DNA of 64,000 bases from NCBI GenBank assembly GCA_026710945.1, contig JAPOQA010000007.1, positions 1 to 64,000 on the forward strand, in the 5' to 3' direction. Source of the DNA: Chloroflexota bacterium. GTDB taxonomy: Bacteria > Chloroflexota > UBA11872 > VXOZ01. A model generated the notes under the pieces. The model was not told the DNA's origin, did no database searches, and was given only the letters and a program-made list of their open reading frames with translations. Of the stretch, positions 1 through 9,163 are shown piece after piece. Each line of letters begins with the position of its first letter. Position 1 is the first letter of the stretch. Position numbers and translations under genes: made by a program.

Positions 1-90
1 CACGAACTGAACATGAGTATGTCGTGGTGCCTGGAACGTCTATTTCTCTGCCCAACCCAAAGCGCCCGAAGGTGTCAATCAGTACAATGT

Positions 91-128
91 GTAACCTATC
101 AACCCGAACACCTGTTACCTATCAGCCC
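91..128. repeat. pair of 15-bp near-identical direct repeats, possible IS-end remnant
   Basis: GTAACCTATCAACCC (91-105) and GTTACCTATCAGCCC (114-128) differ at two positions and start 23 bp apart. Direct repeats of this sort occur as transposase-binding sites at insertion sequence ends. The wording resembles ends I associate with IS481-type elements, but no transposase frame is present. This is suggestive only. Confidence 0.25.
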
Positions 129-245
129 AGTCTGTACAGGGGAGAGGGTTGGGGGTGAGGAGGTCTTTTTGCTACAATGGCCCTTTACGCTGGGAAGTGT
201 CAAGACGTATCAGGGCAGATTTGGTGTGCAAATGGAAAGATTTCA

Positions 246-346
246 GGAGATTCACCCTCACCCTCACCCGTCGAGGGAGAGGGGACATCCGCGCTGTGGC
301 GAGGGTTTTGCAATGGTCTCCTGGGGGAGAGGGCCGGGGTGAGGGG
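246..346. repeat. inverted CCCTCACC / GGTGAGGG intergenic repeat
   Basis: A CCCTCACCCTCACCC stretch near 253-268 faces a GGCCGGGGTGAGGGGG stretch near 332-347, with GGGAGAGG-type blocks inside. Such paired blocks form long imperfect hairpins and are common between genes in environmental bacterial genomes. There is no coding evidence. Confidence 0.4.
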
Positions 347-600
347 GAGATGCAGCGTTGCGGCAATGAAGAGAGACATGCAACCAGAAGGAACGCGTCC
401 CAGCCGGAGGACGCAGACGCAGAGCCTGCCCCGTACTTGATACGGGGTTACAAACGTGTCCTGAGCTTGTCGAAGGGCCTGCGCTACCGGGCAGGGCACC
501 GAGAACCGCATGTTCTTCACCCCGGCGGTTGATGCGACAACAGTGGGGACAAGCCCCGCGCAACGTGGAATCAGCGAGCCTGCTCTGCTAGTATTTTTCC

Positions 601-1932
601 CTAACGGGCTTCGGCAAGCGCGCCGCTCAGTTCATCCGCGTGGGCGGCCACTTTGGCAAAGGCAGCCACGTACTGGTCGATCAACTCATCCGCCGGACGG
701 GTGAAACTGGGCACACGAATTGAGTCATAAGGGATCTCGGGATCCTCGGTGACGGGGAGCGTGACGCTGCTGTAGTCAATTCTTGTGACGTTAGGACCCA
801 GGACCTCCCACAGTACGTCTCCTGTCCCGTGTTCGTTGCCCTGGAAAACCGGATGCTTGTGAAGCATGTGGGTAAGTCCGTTAGCGTGCGGCGTGAGTGT
901 GTCCTTTTGTGCGGGCGACGAGACTTGCGCCCCTTCGGCCTGCAGCACCTCCAGCAGCCGTGCGCGAGTAATGCCGCCGAGTTTGTCGGAATCGAACATG
1001 ATGCGTCCGCTTTGGTACGGCGATGGAAAGTAAGAGGGGAAGTCCGGTGCGGCGAAGCCTTCGATGGCAGCGATGGCCTCTCCCAGCTTGTCGGTGTTCG
1101 CATGGCGCACGGCAAGACGCTCTACCCAATACTTCATCTGAACGGCGCCGATGGCAGCGCTTATCGTCGCCATGCGATACTTCTCGCCAAAGCTGAAGCC
1201 GGTCATCGCGCGCCACTTGGGATTGGGCAATTCGCGCAGGCGTTCGTAATGCCCCAGGCAAGCAGCACGTTGGTACACCTCAGTGTCGTTGGTCATGAAG
1301 ACCCCGCCTTCACCGGCGGAGGTGCACTTGCCATGCTGGAAGCTGATGGCGGAGGCGTCACCGATAGATCCGGCCATGCGTCCGCGGTGCGTCGTTCCTT
1401 GGGAGATGCAATTGTCTTCCACTACGCGCAATGCGTGCCGGCCGGCGATGTTCATGATAGAGTCCATGTCCGCCGGGCAGCCGGGCCAATGCACGACCAT
1501 GATGGCTTTCGTGCGGGGCGTGATCTTCCGCTCCACGTCTGCGGGGTCGAGGGTAAGCGTAACCGGATCAATGTCGGCAAAGACCGGCACGGCGCCGCTG
1601 CCGACGATGGGCAAGCAGTTGAACGGATGGATGGCCGATTGCGCAATGACCTCGTCCCCCTTGCCGACACCAACGCCGAAGAGCGCTGCCCGCAACGATG
1701 CCGTTCCTGACGAATGCGCCAAGGCATGCTTAACGCCCCACGTTTCCGCTACCCGCCGTTCCAAGTCGGTGATCGGCCCCGGCCCGCCGAACTGGCTGGC
1801 GAGGGCATGATTGCGGATGAGATCTGAAACGACGTCTACCTCTTCCTCGGTGTAAATCGGCCACTGCACGTAGTAGTCGTGTTCCAACGTGACGGCCTGT
1901 TCGCCGCCCAGGATTGCGGGTAGTGCTGACAT
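601..1932 (-). CDS. DegT/DnrJ/EryC1/StrS-family PLP aminotransferase
   Basis: The protein is 443 aa, fold-type I PLP enzyme of the sugar-aminotransferase (DegT/AHBA synthase) family. Members transfer an amino group, usually from Glu or Gln, to a keto-sugar or keto-cyclitol. Visible motifs are the SSGTASL phosphate loop at about 74-80, VEDNC with the cofactor-nitrogen Asp at 173, and SFQHGKCTSAGEGG, in which Lys202 is the Schiff-base lysine. Length and motif order are complete. The start at 1932 is an ATG; upstream sequence is only moderately Shine-Dalgarno-like. It follows a TIM-barrel sugar isomerase on the same strand, about 100 bp upstream. The pair could interconvert and aminate a sugar or cyclitol, but the substrate cannot be read from the sequence. 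Confidence 0.9.
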   Translation of the reverse strand: MSALPAILGGEQAVTLEHDYYVQWPIYTEEEVDVVSDLIRNHALASQFGGPGPITDLERRVAETWGVKHALAHSSGTASLRAALFGVGVGKGDEVIAQSAIHPFNCLPIVGSGAVPVFADIDPVTLTLDPADVERKITPRTKAIMVVHWPGCPADMDSIMNIAGRHALRVVEDNCISQGTTHRGRMAGSIGDASAISFQHGKCTSAGEGGVFMTNDTEVYQRAACLGHYERLRELPNPKWRAMTGFSFGEKYRMATISAAIGAVQMKYWVERLAVRHANTDKLGEAIAAIEGFAAPDFPSYFPSPYQSGRIMFDSDKLGGITRARLLEVLQAEGAQVSSPAQKDTLTPHANGLTHMLHKHPVFQGNEHGTGDVLWEVLGPNVTRIDYSSVTLPVTEDPEIPYDSIRVPSFTRPADELIDQYVAAFAKVAAHADELSGALAEAR

Positions 1933-2031
1933 GGTCTTCCCTCGCTAAAGTTACGGACGATTTCTTGCCGTACAGTCCCCTATGCTACGTCTGCAATCAG
2001 TCTCGTGAGCAAGCGTCACGCTTTAAACCGG

Positions 2032-2892
2032 CTATGCGCCGTGTGGGATTCCCAGTTCCGCACAGATGCCCTTGACATAGGCGAAGTCCGCTTTCGTCTG
2101 CTCAATGAGTTCGTCGTGGTCCAGGCTCTTCCACGAGGCGGCGCCTTGGTATTCGCTATGGAAGGAGGCATAGCCGTCGTAGCCAATCTGCTTGAGGTAG
2201 CCGAATGCTTCGGTGTACGGCGTGAAGCCGCGATCGAGGGGAACGAGCTTCCGGTTCCACTTACACTCACCAGTCTTGGCGTCTTCTTCCCAGAACTGTC
2301 CCATGTTCTTCATCGCGAGCATCACCAGTCGGTCGGAGAGCAGGTCAAGGCCTTGAATCCAGCCGCCAAAGCTGCCTTCAATACCCATATGGCCCAGGTC
2401 GGCGTAGAGACCGATAGCCTGTGGATCGAAGCCCTCGATCTGCAGTCCGATGATGGGAGCCATCGCAGCCAAGTTTGGACCGGAGTGGACGTGCATGCCG
2501 CCGCACATGTCGTATTTGTGGCAGAGGCGTTCGATACTTTGGACGGCAACTCGCACCTCGGCAAGCTGGCGCTTGATATTACCGAAGCCGTCGTACTTGT
2601 GGTAGCCGAGCTTGAACTGCGATATACCCAGATCGCTGGCTGTTGCCAGGATGTCCTCGGCGTGGGGCGCATCGGCGCTGTAAATGTTGGTCGTAATCCA
2701 GCCGACTTCCAAGCCCCGATCTCGTATGGCTTTGACGGCTTTGGGAAGATCCGTCTTGACGTTTTCGGGCAGCACATGGCCGGGGCTGCGCACGGTCAGA
2801 TCGACGCCGTCAAAGCCGATGCCGGCAATCGTATCCGCCAGTTCCTCGTAGCTGAGATGCTCAAGATGCTTGGTGAACATGATGAACTTCAT
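2032..2892 (-). CDS. sugar phosphate isomerase/epimerase family (xylose-isomerase-like TIM barrel)
   Basis: The protein is 286 aa, AP-endonuclease-2 / IolE-type TIM barrel. It begins MKFIMFTKHLEHLSYEELAD and contains the IGFDGVDLTVR segment (about 27-37), a metal-site style GGMHVHSG (about 130-137), LYADLGHMG (about 163-171) and a late SFHSEYQG (about 245-252). The His, Glu and Asp residues of these motifs are the usual divalent-metal ligands. The family isomerises or epimerises sugars, inososes or hydroxypyruvate. It has no signal peptide and is probably cytoplasmic. The DegT aminotransferase lies 99 bp downstream, probably in the same transcript. Specific substrate unknown. Confidence 0.85.
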   Translation of the reverse strand: MKFIMFTKHLEHLSYEELADTIAGIGFDGVDLTVRSPGHVLPENVKTDLPKAVKAIRDRGLEVGWITTNIYSADAPHAEDILATASDLGISQFKLGYHKYDGFGNIKRQLAEVRVAVQSIERLCHKYDMCGGMHVHSGPNLAAMAPIIGLQIEGFDPQAIGLYADLGHMGIEGSFGGWIQGLDLLSDRLVMLAMKNMGQFWEEDAKTGECKWNRKLVPLDRGFTPYTEAFGYLKQIGYDGYASFHSEYQGAASWKSLDHDELIEQTKADFAYVKGICAELGIPHGA

Positions 2893-3100
2893 ATGAGTAG
2901 AAACTCCTTGCCGTAGTTAGGGAAAGTTGCTGCTGCGGGCTAGTTTAGCGATTTTTGCGCTCCCTGTCCATGTGTAATTGCATCATTGGGATGACGTATC
3001 TTCGGTCGCGGACGAGGCCATGTGGTTCAAAACCATCCAGGGCTGCGCTATACTAGGCAAGTGACGACTATCACAACTCTGTGGGAAGGAAGAGAGCGGC

Positions 3101-4288
3101 ATGACCGACTGGCCTGCCAAAGAGAAGCAGTATTACATGAACACATTCAACCGCCTACCGGTTACGTTGGTATCCGGCGATGGCTCATGGGTGTGGGATG
3201 ACCGCGGCAGGCGTTACCTGGACTTCTTGCAAGGCATTGCTGTAAATGCACTGGGACATGCGCATCCGGTACAGGTGAAAGCGATTGCCCAGCAAGCTAC
3301 AACTCTGCTCCATACTTCCTCGCTCTTTCATGTGCCGCGGCAGTATGAATTAGCCGAGCTACTGGTAGAAAACTCCGCGCTGGATCGGGTCTTCTTTGTG
3401 AATAGCGGTTCGGAGGCGCTCGAGACGACTATCAAGATCGTCAGAAAGTACGGCAAGTTGAACCGCGACGGGGCGCATGAAATTATCGTTATGAGCAACG
3501 CCTTTCACGGACGCACGATAGCTGCCGTGGCCGCCACAGCGAATCCGCACTACCAGGAAGACTTCGTCCCCATGCCGGCGGGTTTCGTGCGGGTGCCCTT
3601 CAACGACCTTGCGGCGGCACAAGCGGCGGTGGGACCGAAGACGGCCGGCATCTTGGTGGAGCTCATTCAGGGCGAGGGCGGCGTTTACGAGGCCGACCAG
3701 GATTACGTGCAAGGGCTGCGCAATCTCTGTGACGAAAACAATCTGCTGTTGGCGTTGGACGAAGTGCAGACCGGCATCGGCCGCACGGGACGAATGTTCG
3801 CTTACGAGCACTATGGCATTCAGCCGGACGTGATGGCGCTGGCAAAGGCGCTCGGCGGTGGATTGCCTATTGGAGCGTGTATGGTCAACGAGCGGGCCGC
3901 GGTCTTTGTGCCTGGCGATCACGGCTCCACGTTTGGCGGCAATCCGTTCATCTGCGCTGGCGCTGCGGCCGTGGTGCGGCATGTCATCGAGAATGAATTG
4001 TGGCAGAATGCCGCCCGCCAGGAAGGACGCATCAAGGCCGGACTTGCTGAAATCAGCGCCCGAAACGGCAACGCAATTACGAATATCCGCGGCAAGGGCT
4101 TGCTCCTGGCATTCGACTTAGGTGAAGAACGGGCGGAGAAGTTCTTGGCACACGCCTTGGAGTGCGGTCTCATTGTGAATCGCGTGGCGCCGCCCAGCAT
4201 CCGTATGGCTCCAGCTCTCACCCTGACCGATGCGGAAGCCGATGAGGGTCTGACGCGAATTGAGAAGACGCTGCAGGGGATCCTTTAG
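3101..4288 (+). CDS. argD: acetylornithine aminotransferase
   Basis: The protein is 395 aa, class III PLP aminotransferase. It converts N-acetylglutamate semialdehyde to N-acetylornithine in arginine biosynthesis, and the family often also makes succinyl-diaminopimelate. Diagnostic segments are FLQGIAVNALGH near the N terminus, VNSGSEALE (PLP phosphate contact), ALDEVQTGIGRTG, and ALAKALGGGLPIGA containing the Schiff-base lysine, then GDHGSTFGGNPF. The length is standard. A GGAAGGAAGAGAG stretch precedes the ATG. argG and argH lie downstream on the same strand, which supports the arginine role. N-acetylornithine and succinylornithine activity cannot be separated by eye. Confidence 0.93.
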   Translation: MTDWPAKEKQYYMNTFNRLPVTLVSGDGSWVWDDRGRRYLDFLQGIAVNALGHAHPVQVKAIAQQATTLLHTSSLFHVPRQYELAELLVENSALDRVFFVNSGSEALETTIKIVRKYGKLNRDGAHEIIVMSNAFHGRTIAAVAATANPHYQEDFVPMPAGFVRVPFNDLAAAQAAVGPKTAGILVELIQGEGGVYEADQDYVQGLRNLCDENNLLLALDEVQTGIGRTGRMFAYEHYGIQPDVMALAKALGGGLPIGACMVNERAAVFVPGDHGSTFGGNPFICAGAAAVVRHVIENELWQNAARQEGRIKAGLAEISARNGNAITNIRGKGLLLAFDLGEERAEKFLAHALECGLIVNRVAPPSIRMAPALTLTDAEADEGLTRIEKTLQGIL

Positions 4289-4351
4289 CGACTCCGGTAA
4301 CGAGCGATTTGGGATAGCAGACCCGTGTAAGTGGTAGAGAGAACAAGACAG

Positions 4352-4747
4352 ATGGCAATGCTCGATACCCACAAGGCGATAAAGACGCTCATCGGCGCAG
4401 GCTTTAGCGAAACGAAAGCCGAAGCCATGATCGACGCGATGGGCGAATCTCACGACGGTCTTGCTACCAAAGCGGATATATCCGCCGTTAAATCGGAAAT
4501 AGCCGCTGTGAAAGCGGATACAATGGTCGTGAAAGCGGATATAAGGGACTTAAGAGCCGATGTAACAGTCGTTAAAGCGGACATAGATGCAGTGCGCTCC
4601 GACCTGAAGGCGCTGGAAAATGCCGTGGATGAGCGTGCCACCAAAGCCGACTTGCGAGAGCAGGAGTTGCGCATGCGATTGCATCTGTACGCGGTTGCGA
4701 TTGTCGTCATCGGGGTCTTAGCCGCGCTTGAGCTGTTGCCCCGCTAG
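4352..4747 (+). CDS. small coiled-coil protein with C-terminal membrane anchor
   Basis: About 131 aa from the ATG at 4352; a GTG at 4331 and an ATG at 4358 are in-frame alternatives. The N-terminal half is a short helical region (HKAIKTLIGAGFSETKAEAMIDAM). It is followed by tandem heptad-like units built on (A/V)KADI-x-x-(V/L), mirrored in the DNA by repeated AAAGCGGATA units, and the protein ends in one hydrophobic helix (LHLYAVAIVVIGVLAALELL). This layout resembles the CCDC90/DUF1640-like coiled-coil membrane proteins, whose bacterial role is unclear. It sits between argD and argG, but nothing suggests a role in arginine synthesis. Repeat number may vary between strains. Confidence 0.7.
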   Translation: MAMLDTHKAIKTLIGAGFSETKAEAMIDAMGESHDGLATKADISAVKSEIAAVKADTMVVKADIRDLRADVTVVKADIDAVRSDLKALENAVDERATKADLREQELRMRLHLYAVAIVVIGVLAALELLPR

Positions 4748-4862
4748 GCGATGTGCCGTTTGGATCTACCAAGAAGTGGAGCAGATGCACAGTTGCTTTG
4801 TTTCGCTCCACTAATTTCGAGCCTAGTACTCAATTGACACGTGCAAAGAGGAGAATTCCACT

Positions 4863-6116
4863 ATGGCTACAGTCGTCCTGGCCTATTCTGGCGGCCTGGA
4901 CACCAGCGTATGCATACGCTGGCTGCAAGAACACTACGATATGGACGTGGTCACGCTTACCATCGATCTTGGGCACGAGCCGGACCTGCCTGCGATACGC
5001 GCCAAGGCAAAACAGACCGGCGCCCGCGAGGCGTACGTCGTGGATGCGCGTGATCTCTTCATCGATCACTTCATTTGGCCTGGGCTGAAGGCCGGCGCTG
5101 TGTACGAGAACGCCTATTACTTGGCGACGGCCCTGGGTCGTCCGCTGATTGCAAAGCTGCTCGTGGACGTAGCCCGTGAAGAAGGCGCTCAAGCCGTGGC
5201 GCACGGCTCCACCGGCAAGGGTAACGACCAGGTGCGCTTCGACGTCTCCGTACATGCGCTGGCACCAGAGTTGCAGGTGATTGCGCCGGTGCGCGAGTGG
5301 GGCTTGACCCGCGACCAGGAGGAGGCGTACGCCAAGGAGCACGGGATTCCGGTGCCTGAAGGATCGCGCCAGCCGTATAGCCTCGACCAGAATCTGTGGG
5401 GGCGCAGCATCGAATCGGGCCCGTTGGAAGACCCCTGGGTGGAACCGCCGGAGGATGCGTACGAGTGGACCGTCGCGCCGGAGGACGCACCCCAAACGCC
5501 AGCTTACATCGAGATTGGCTTCGAAGAGGGAATTCCAATCACCCTGAACGGCCAAGAGAAGGGCGGCGTCGATCTCATCCAAGAACTCAACGACTTGGGT
5601 GGCGCCCACGGCGTGGGCCGTGTGGACCACGTGGAGAATCGCGTGGTTGGCATCAAGTCGCGGGAGATCTATGAATGTCCGGCGGGTACGATCCTCTTCA
5701 AGGCCCATGAGGCTTTGGAGCAACTGACGCTCGCAAGCGACCAGTCGCACTTCAAGCGCGTGGTGGCGGAAGAGATTTCACGCCTTGTTTACGGCGGTCT
5801 CTGGTTTTCAACGCTCAACCGTGATCTGATGGCGTTTGTAGACAGCACCCAACGCTCGGTGAGCGGCACGGTGCGAGTGAAGCTCTACCGCGGTCAAGCT
5901 ACCGTTGTCGGACGGCAATCGCCGCATTCGCTCTACCGTGAAGACCTGGCGACCTACTTGAGCGGCGATGCCTTTGACCACCGCGCCGCGGAAGGCTTTG
6001 TGAAGATCTGGGGGCTGAGCACCCAGGTGCAAGCGCGTCAGCAATTGCACGGCGAGGACAAGCCGCTCTTGCCTCAAACCAAACGGCTTGAGTCGAGTGA
6101 TGCGGAGGACAAGTAG
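4863..6116 (+). CDS. argG: argininosuccinate synthase
   Basis: The protein is 417 aa and joins citrulline and aspartate using ATP to give argininosuccinate, the penultimate step of arginine synthesis. The N-terminal ATP pyrophosphatase loop is AYSGGLDTSVCI (residues 7-18). The HGSTGKGNDQVRF segment (about 118-130) and GRSIESGPLEDPW are characteristic of the family. The start is supported by AAAGAGGAGA ending 8 nt before the ATG. Full length, with no disruptions. It lies downstream of argD and upstream of argH. A cytoplasmic tetramer is expected from the family. Confidence 0.97.
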   Translation: MATVVLAYSGGLDTSVCIRWLQEHYDMDVVTLTIDLGHEPDLPAIRAKAKQTGAREAYVVDARDLFIDHFIWPGLKAGAVYENAYYLATALGRPLIAKLLVDVAREEGAQAVAHGSTGKGNDQVRFDVSVHALAPELQVIAPVREWGLTRDQEEAYAKEHGIPVPEGSRQPYSLDQNLWGRSIESGPLEDPWVEPPEDAYEWTVAPEDAPQTPAYIEIGFEEGIPITLNGQEKGGVDLIQELNDLGGAHGVGRVDHVENRVVGIKSREIYECPAGTILFKAHEALEQLTLASDQSHFKRVVAEEISRLVYGGLWFSTLNRDLMAFVDSTQRSVSGTVRVKLYRGQATVVGRQSPHSLYREDLATYLSGDAFDHRAAEGFVKIWGLSTQVQARQQLHGEDKPLLPQTKRLESSDAEDK

Positions 6117-6202
6117 CGGAGCGCAGACTTTGCCTGGAGGAGGGCTCCCCCGTACCATTTTGCCGGCGGACCTGCCTAGGGAGCGAGTGAGCGTACTGTA
6201 GC

Positions 6203-7036
6203 ATGGCTGTTGACGTTGGAGACGCTGTCTCGCCCGAGGTCCTTCAGGAAGAGCGCCGGCAGAAGTACTTTCTCGACGACGGTCGCGGAGTGCTCAATGA
6301 GGCCGATGCAGCGGCATACGTGGCGGAGCGGGGTTTTGTACACCTCTTTTCTCCAGGCGGGTTGCCATGGCCCAATGTGAGCGATGCAGAGCTGCGCGCC
6401 AGGGGTAGCCTCGAGACCTTTTCTGTGGAAGTGTGGCATTGGAAGAACACGCTGCCGGCAGCGAAGCGCTGCGCCTACGGCCACTATCTCCGCCACCGCG
6501 CCATCTTCATCGCTTGGCAGTTGTTCCCGGCATTCCGGATGCTGTGGGGACTGCATGAACCGGTTGATGTCGTGTTGGAGAGCAGCTTGTTAGGTCCGGT
6601 TGAGCGACACATGCTGCAGGTGGTCGCTGTCCAGGGCCCAATTCGGTCGCGCGACCTTCGCCGGGAAGTGCAATCGCTTTCTGGTGCGAGCAAACGGCAG
6701 TATCAGGCAGCGTTGCGCTCGCTTCAGGAACGATACTTGATCACTGTCGCCGGCGGCAGTGTGGAGGGCTTCTCTATGCACGACTGGGACTTAGTCGAGC
6801 GACACATTCCTCCAGAGCACTTGACCCTCGCTCTGTCAGAGGAAGAGGCACAAGTCCAGCTTGTACGCCAGGCGGTGGCCAATGCTCCGCTTAGCACGGC
6901 GCGGGAAATTGCGCTTCTTTTCGGCTGGAATCGTAAACCGGCTGAAGTCTTGCTTGGCGCGCAAGTAGAGAGCGGAGCGCTCATGCGGTGTAGAGTCGAT
7001 GGGCGGAAAGAACTGGGCTATCGCGTTGTCGGCTAA
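6203..7036 (+). CDS. winged-helix domain protein, possibly AlkZ/YcaQ-related
   Basis: The protein is 277 aa with no signal peptide or membrane segment. The central part (about 115-180) reads as a winged helix: LGPVERHMLQVVAVQGPIRSRDLRREVQ, then KRQYQAALRSLQERYLITVAGG. A second helical DNA-binding-like unit occurs near 225-275, where a PLSTAREIALLFGW segment is followed by a CRVDGRKELGYRV hairpin. Such an arrangement resembles the HTH_42 fold of AlkZ/YcaQ DNA glycosylases and their uncharacterised relatives, but I cannot see the QxD/QxQ catalytic motif of AlkZ. It lies between argG and argH in the same direction. It could be a regulator or a DNA-repair relative. Confidence 0.6.
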   Translation: MAVDVGDAVSPEVLQEERRQKYFLDDGRGVLNEADAAAYVAERGFVHLFSPGGLPWPNVSDAELRARGSLETFSVEVWHWKNTLPAAKRCAYGHYLRHRAIFIAWQLFPAFRMLWGLHEPVDVVLESSLLGPVERHMLQVVAVQGPIRSRDLRREVQSLSGASKRQYQAALRSLQERYLITVAGGSVEGFSMHDWDLVERHIPPEHLTLALSEEEAQVQLVRQAVANAPLSTAREIALLFGWNRKPAEVLLGAQVESGALMRCRVDGRKELGYRVVG

Positions 7037-7301
7037 GCGCAGGGCAGGAGAGTTGACGCACAGGCCGAGATTGAGAAGAGATCTTGACCGGCTTGAGTGA
7101 GAATGTATATTTCGGCGTTACATTGCTCCCTTGCACGCTGAAACTCAGACCTCCAATCCGTGTGCGCGGTGTCCCTGGCAGGAGGCAAGTCCTCACGCTG
7201 CATGTGACGGACACGCCTTGAGACTCAGGCCTCGCCCGGTTGGAGGCGGTGAAAAGCCGGTGACCATTGGGGCTGACTGAGGGAATTTGGATTAGGTATT
7301 C

Positions 7302-8723
7302 ATGGAAAAGTCTGAACACCCGTCCACCCTGTGGGGCGGGCGCTTTGCCAAACCAATAGCCGGTGACATGCTGGCGTTTTCTACGTCGTTGCCGGTGGAC
7401 TGGCGGCTCTACGGCGAGGACATTGCTGGCTCCTTGGCGCATTGCCGCATGCTTGCAAAGCAAGATATCATCTCGCGCGAGGATGCTGACGCGGTCTGCA
7501 CGGGACTTACGGCAATTCTGGAGGGCATTGAAAGCGGCGCAATCACCCCGGATGCTGAGCGCTGGGAGGACGTGCACTCAGCGGTGGAAGACCTCTTGGA
7601 GGAACGGGTGGGAGCTGCGGCAGGCAAGCTTCACACAGCGCGCAGCCGGAACGATCAGGTGGCGACCGATGTACGCCTGTGGTGCCGGGGGGCGCTGGAC
7701 TCGCTCGGTCAGCAACTGTGTAGGTTCCAAGAAACGCTGCTCGACCAAGCCGCGGCGCACGCTACTACCGCCATGCCTGGGTACACTCATTTGCAGCGTG
7801 CACAGCCTGTCACGTTCGGTCACCACTTGCTGGCGTACGTGGAGATGTTATCCCGTGATTTTGCACGGTCGCGGGAGTGCCGGACGCGCGTGAACGTCTT
7901 GCCTCTGGGCGCGGCGGCGCTGGCAGGCGCACCCTATCCGCTTGACAGGGAGTATGTGGCGCGAGAGCTTGGCTTTGCGGCGATTGCCGCGAATAGCATG
8001 GATGCCGTGAGCGACCGCGATTTCGCAATCGAAGTGCTGCACGTGTGCAGCCAAATCATGGTGCACCTCTCTCGGCTTGCTTCTGAAGTGATACTCTGGT
8101 CGTCAGCCGAATTCGGCTTCGTCGAACTTGACGACGCCTACGCCACAGGCTCCAGCATCATGCCCCAAAAGAAGAATCCCGATTCCGCGGAACTCACACG
8201 GGGTAAGGCCGGTCGCGTTTTCGGCGACCTCTTCTCTCTGCTCACGCTCATGGAGGGCTTGCCGCTGACCTACAATCGGGACTTGCAGGAAGACAAAGAA
8301 GCACTCTTTGATGGTGTGGATACAACGGTGGCATGTCTTGACATCATGAACGCCGTACTTGGGACGCTCCGGGTCGAGGCCGCGCGCATGGGAGAGGCCG
8401 CTGAGGGTGGGTTTTCAACTGCCACCGATCTTGCTGACTACCTTGTTCGCAAGGGGCTGCCGTTTCGCGAAGCGCACGCGGTAGTAGGCAGTATCGTGCG
8501 CCTTTGCCTCGAGCGGGGCTGCGGGCTTGCCGACCTTTCTCTTGCTGAATATCAAGAGGTCTGCAATCGCATCAGCGCAGAAGTGTTTGACGTGATTTCG
8601 GTGGAAGGATCAATTGCGGCCCGCGACATTCCTGGGGGCACCGCGCCTGTCCAGGTCATAGCAGCGATAGAGCATGCTCGGGAGCGTCTAAGAGAATCCC
8701 GATCCGCACTCGCCAACACTTGA
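7302..8723 (+). CDS. argH: argininosuccinate lyase
   Basis: The protein is 473 aa and splits argininosuccinate into arginine and fumarate. It belongs to the fumarase/aspartase superfamily: WGGRFAKP at 12-19, HTARSRNDQVATD at about 110-122, the GYTHLQRAQPVTFGHH block at about 159-174, and the GSSIMPQKKNPD signature near 284-295 that carries the catalytic serine loop. Length is typical. The start ATG follows a 265-bp gap after the winged-helix gene, so it may have its own promoter. With argG and argD it completes the late arginine pathway in this window. Confidence 0.97.
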   Translation: MEKSEHPSTLWGGRFAKPIAGDMLAFSTSLPVDWRLYGEDIAGSLAHCRMLAKQDIISREDADAVCTGLTAILEGIESGAITPDAERWEDVHSAVEDLLEERVGAAAGKLHTARSRNDQVATDVRLWCRGALDSLGQQLCRFQETLLDQAAAHATTAMPGYTHLQRAQPVTFGHHLLAYVEMLSRDFARSRECRTRVNVLPLGAAALAGAPYPLDREYVARELGFAAIAANSMDAVSDRDFAIEVLHVCSQIMVHLSRLASEVILWSSAEFGFVELDDAYATGSSIMPQKKNPDSAELTRGKAGRVFGDLFSLLTLMEGLPLTYNRDLQEDKEALFDGVDTTVACLDIMNAVLGTLRVEAARMGEAAEGGFSTATDLADYLVRKGLPFREAHAVVGSIVRLCLERGCGLADLSLAEYQEVCNRISAEVFDVISVEGSIAARDIPGGTAPVQVIAAIEHARERLRESRSALANT

Positions 8724-9163
8724 TGGCCCTCATCTCAGAGCTGGCTAGCGCAAAGTTCACACTGTTCGCGGCTCATTCCTCGAATGCTGTCTGATGCCAT
8801 TCCAACCTGTCTAGTCTGTCACAGTGCAATTTGACCGACAAAACGGCACATGCTACTGTGACTTTGTGAAACTTTGCACATACTTTGTCGTCCTTCCGCA
8901 ACTGCTACAGTTGCTTCTGCTTGTTCTGCTCGCGAGCTTCACCACGGTTGATGAGTAAATCGGTCTGTGAATTCAGTCCCGGATACGCGAGGGCTTGGCG
9001 GACAGGAAGAGGGTTCGGGCGTGCCGCGTTACAAGGTGCTGGCGCAAGTGTTGCTCGACATCATTGCGCACGATGCCAAGGTTAACCTGCGGCGGGGGTC
9101 TTGTTGCAGAGTTTACGGAGTGGTGCGAATACAGGTCTCAGGGAGTGACAGGTCCCTTGCATA
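8724..9163. other. 440-bp intergenic region, no gene seen
   Basis: Short open frames exist here but none has a credible start, domain or composition. No strong hairpin with a T-tract is visible after argH. Presumably it holds the promoter for the downstream heme O synthase, but no clear -35/-10 pair stands out. Confidence 0.5.

Larger units (their letters stand above)
1..600. other. non-coding, repeat-rich leading region
   Basis: No convincing gene lies here. Several overlapping frames are open on both strands, but they have low-complexity composition, no ribosome binding sites and no recognisable domain, and they simply shadow GC-rich repeats. The stretch holds a pair of near-identical 15-mers (91-105 and 114-128), an inverted CCCTCACC/GGTGAGGG repeat (about 250-350), and a segment near 430-490. 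That segment contains a small hairpin formed by CCCCGTA and TACGGGG and the CCTGAGCTTGTCGAAGG core that recurs in the larger repeats at 36.3 kb and 62.1 kb. Confidence 0.6.

Noticed and set aside
13-563. Several overlapping frames of 64-127 codons on both strands at the window start
   Set aside because: They have repeat-derived composition, mutual overlap, no starts with ribosome sites and no domains.
829-1810. Long plus-strand frames (up to 293 codons) opposite the DegT aminotransferase
   Set aside because: They are antisense shadows of a gene with complete PLP motifs and have no recognisable domain.
2005-2916. 303-codon plus-strand frame opposite the sugar isomerase
   Set aside because: Antisense shadow; the minus strand has the TIM-barrel metal motifs and a sensible start.
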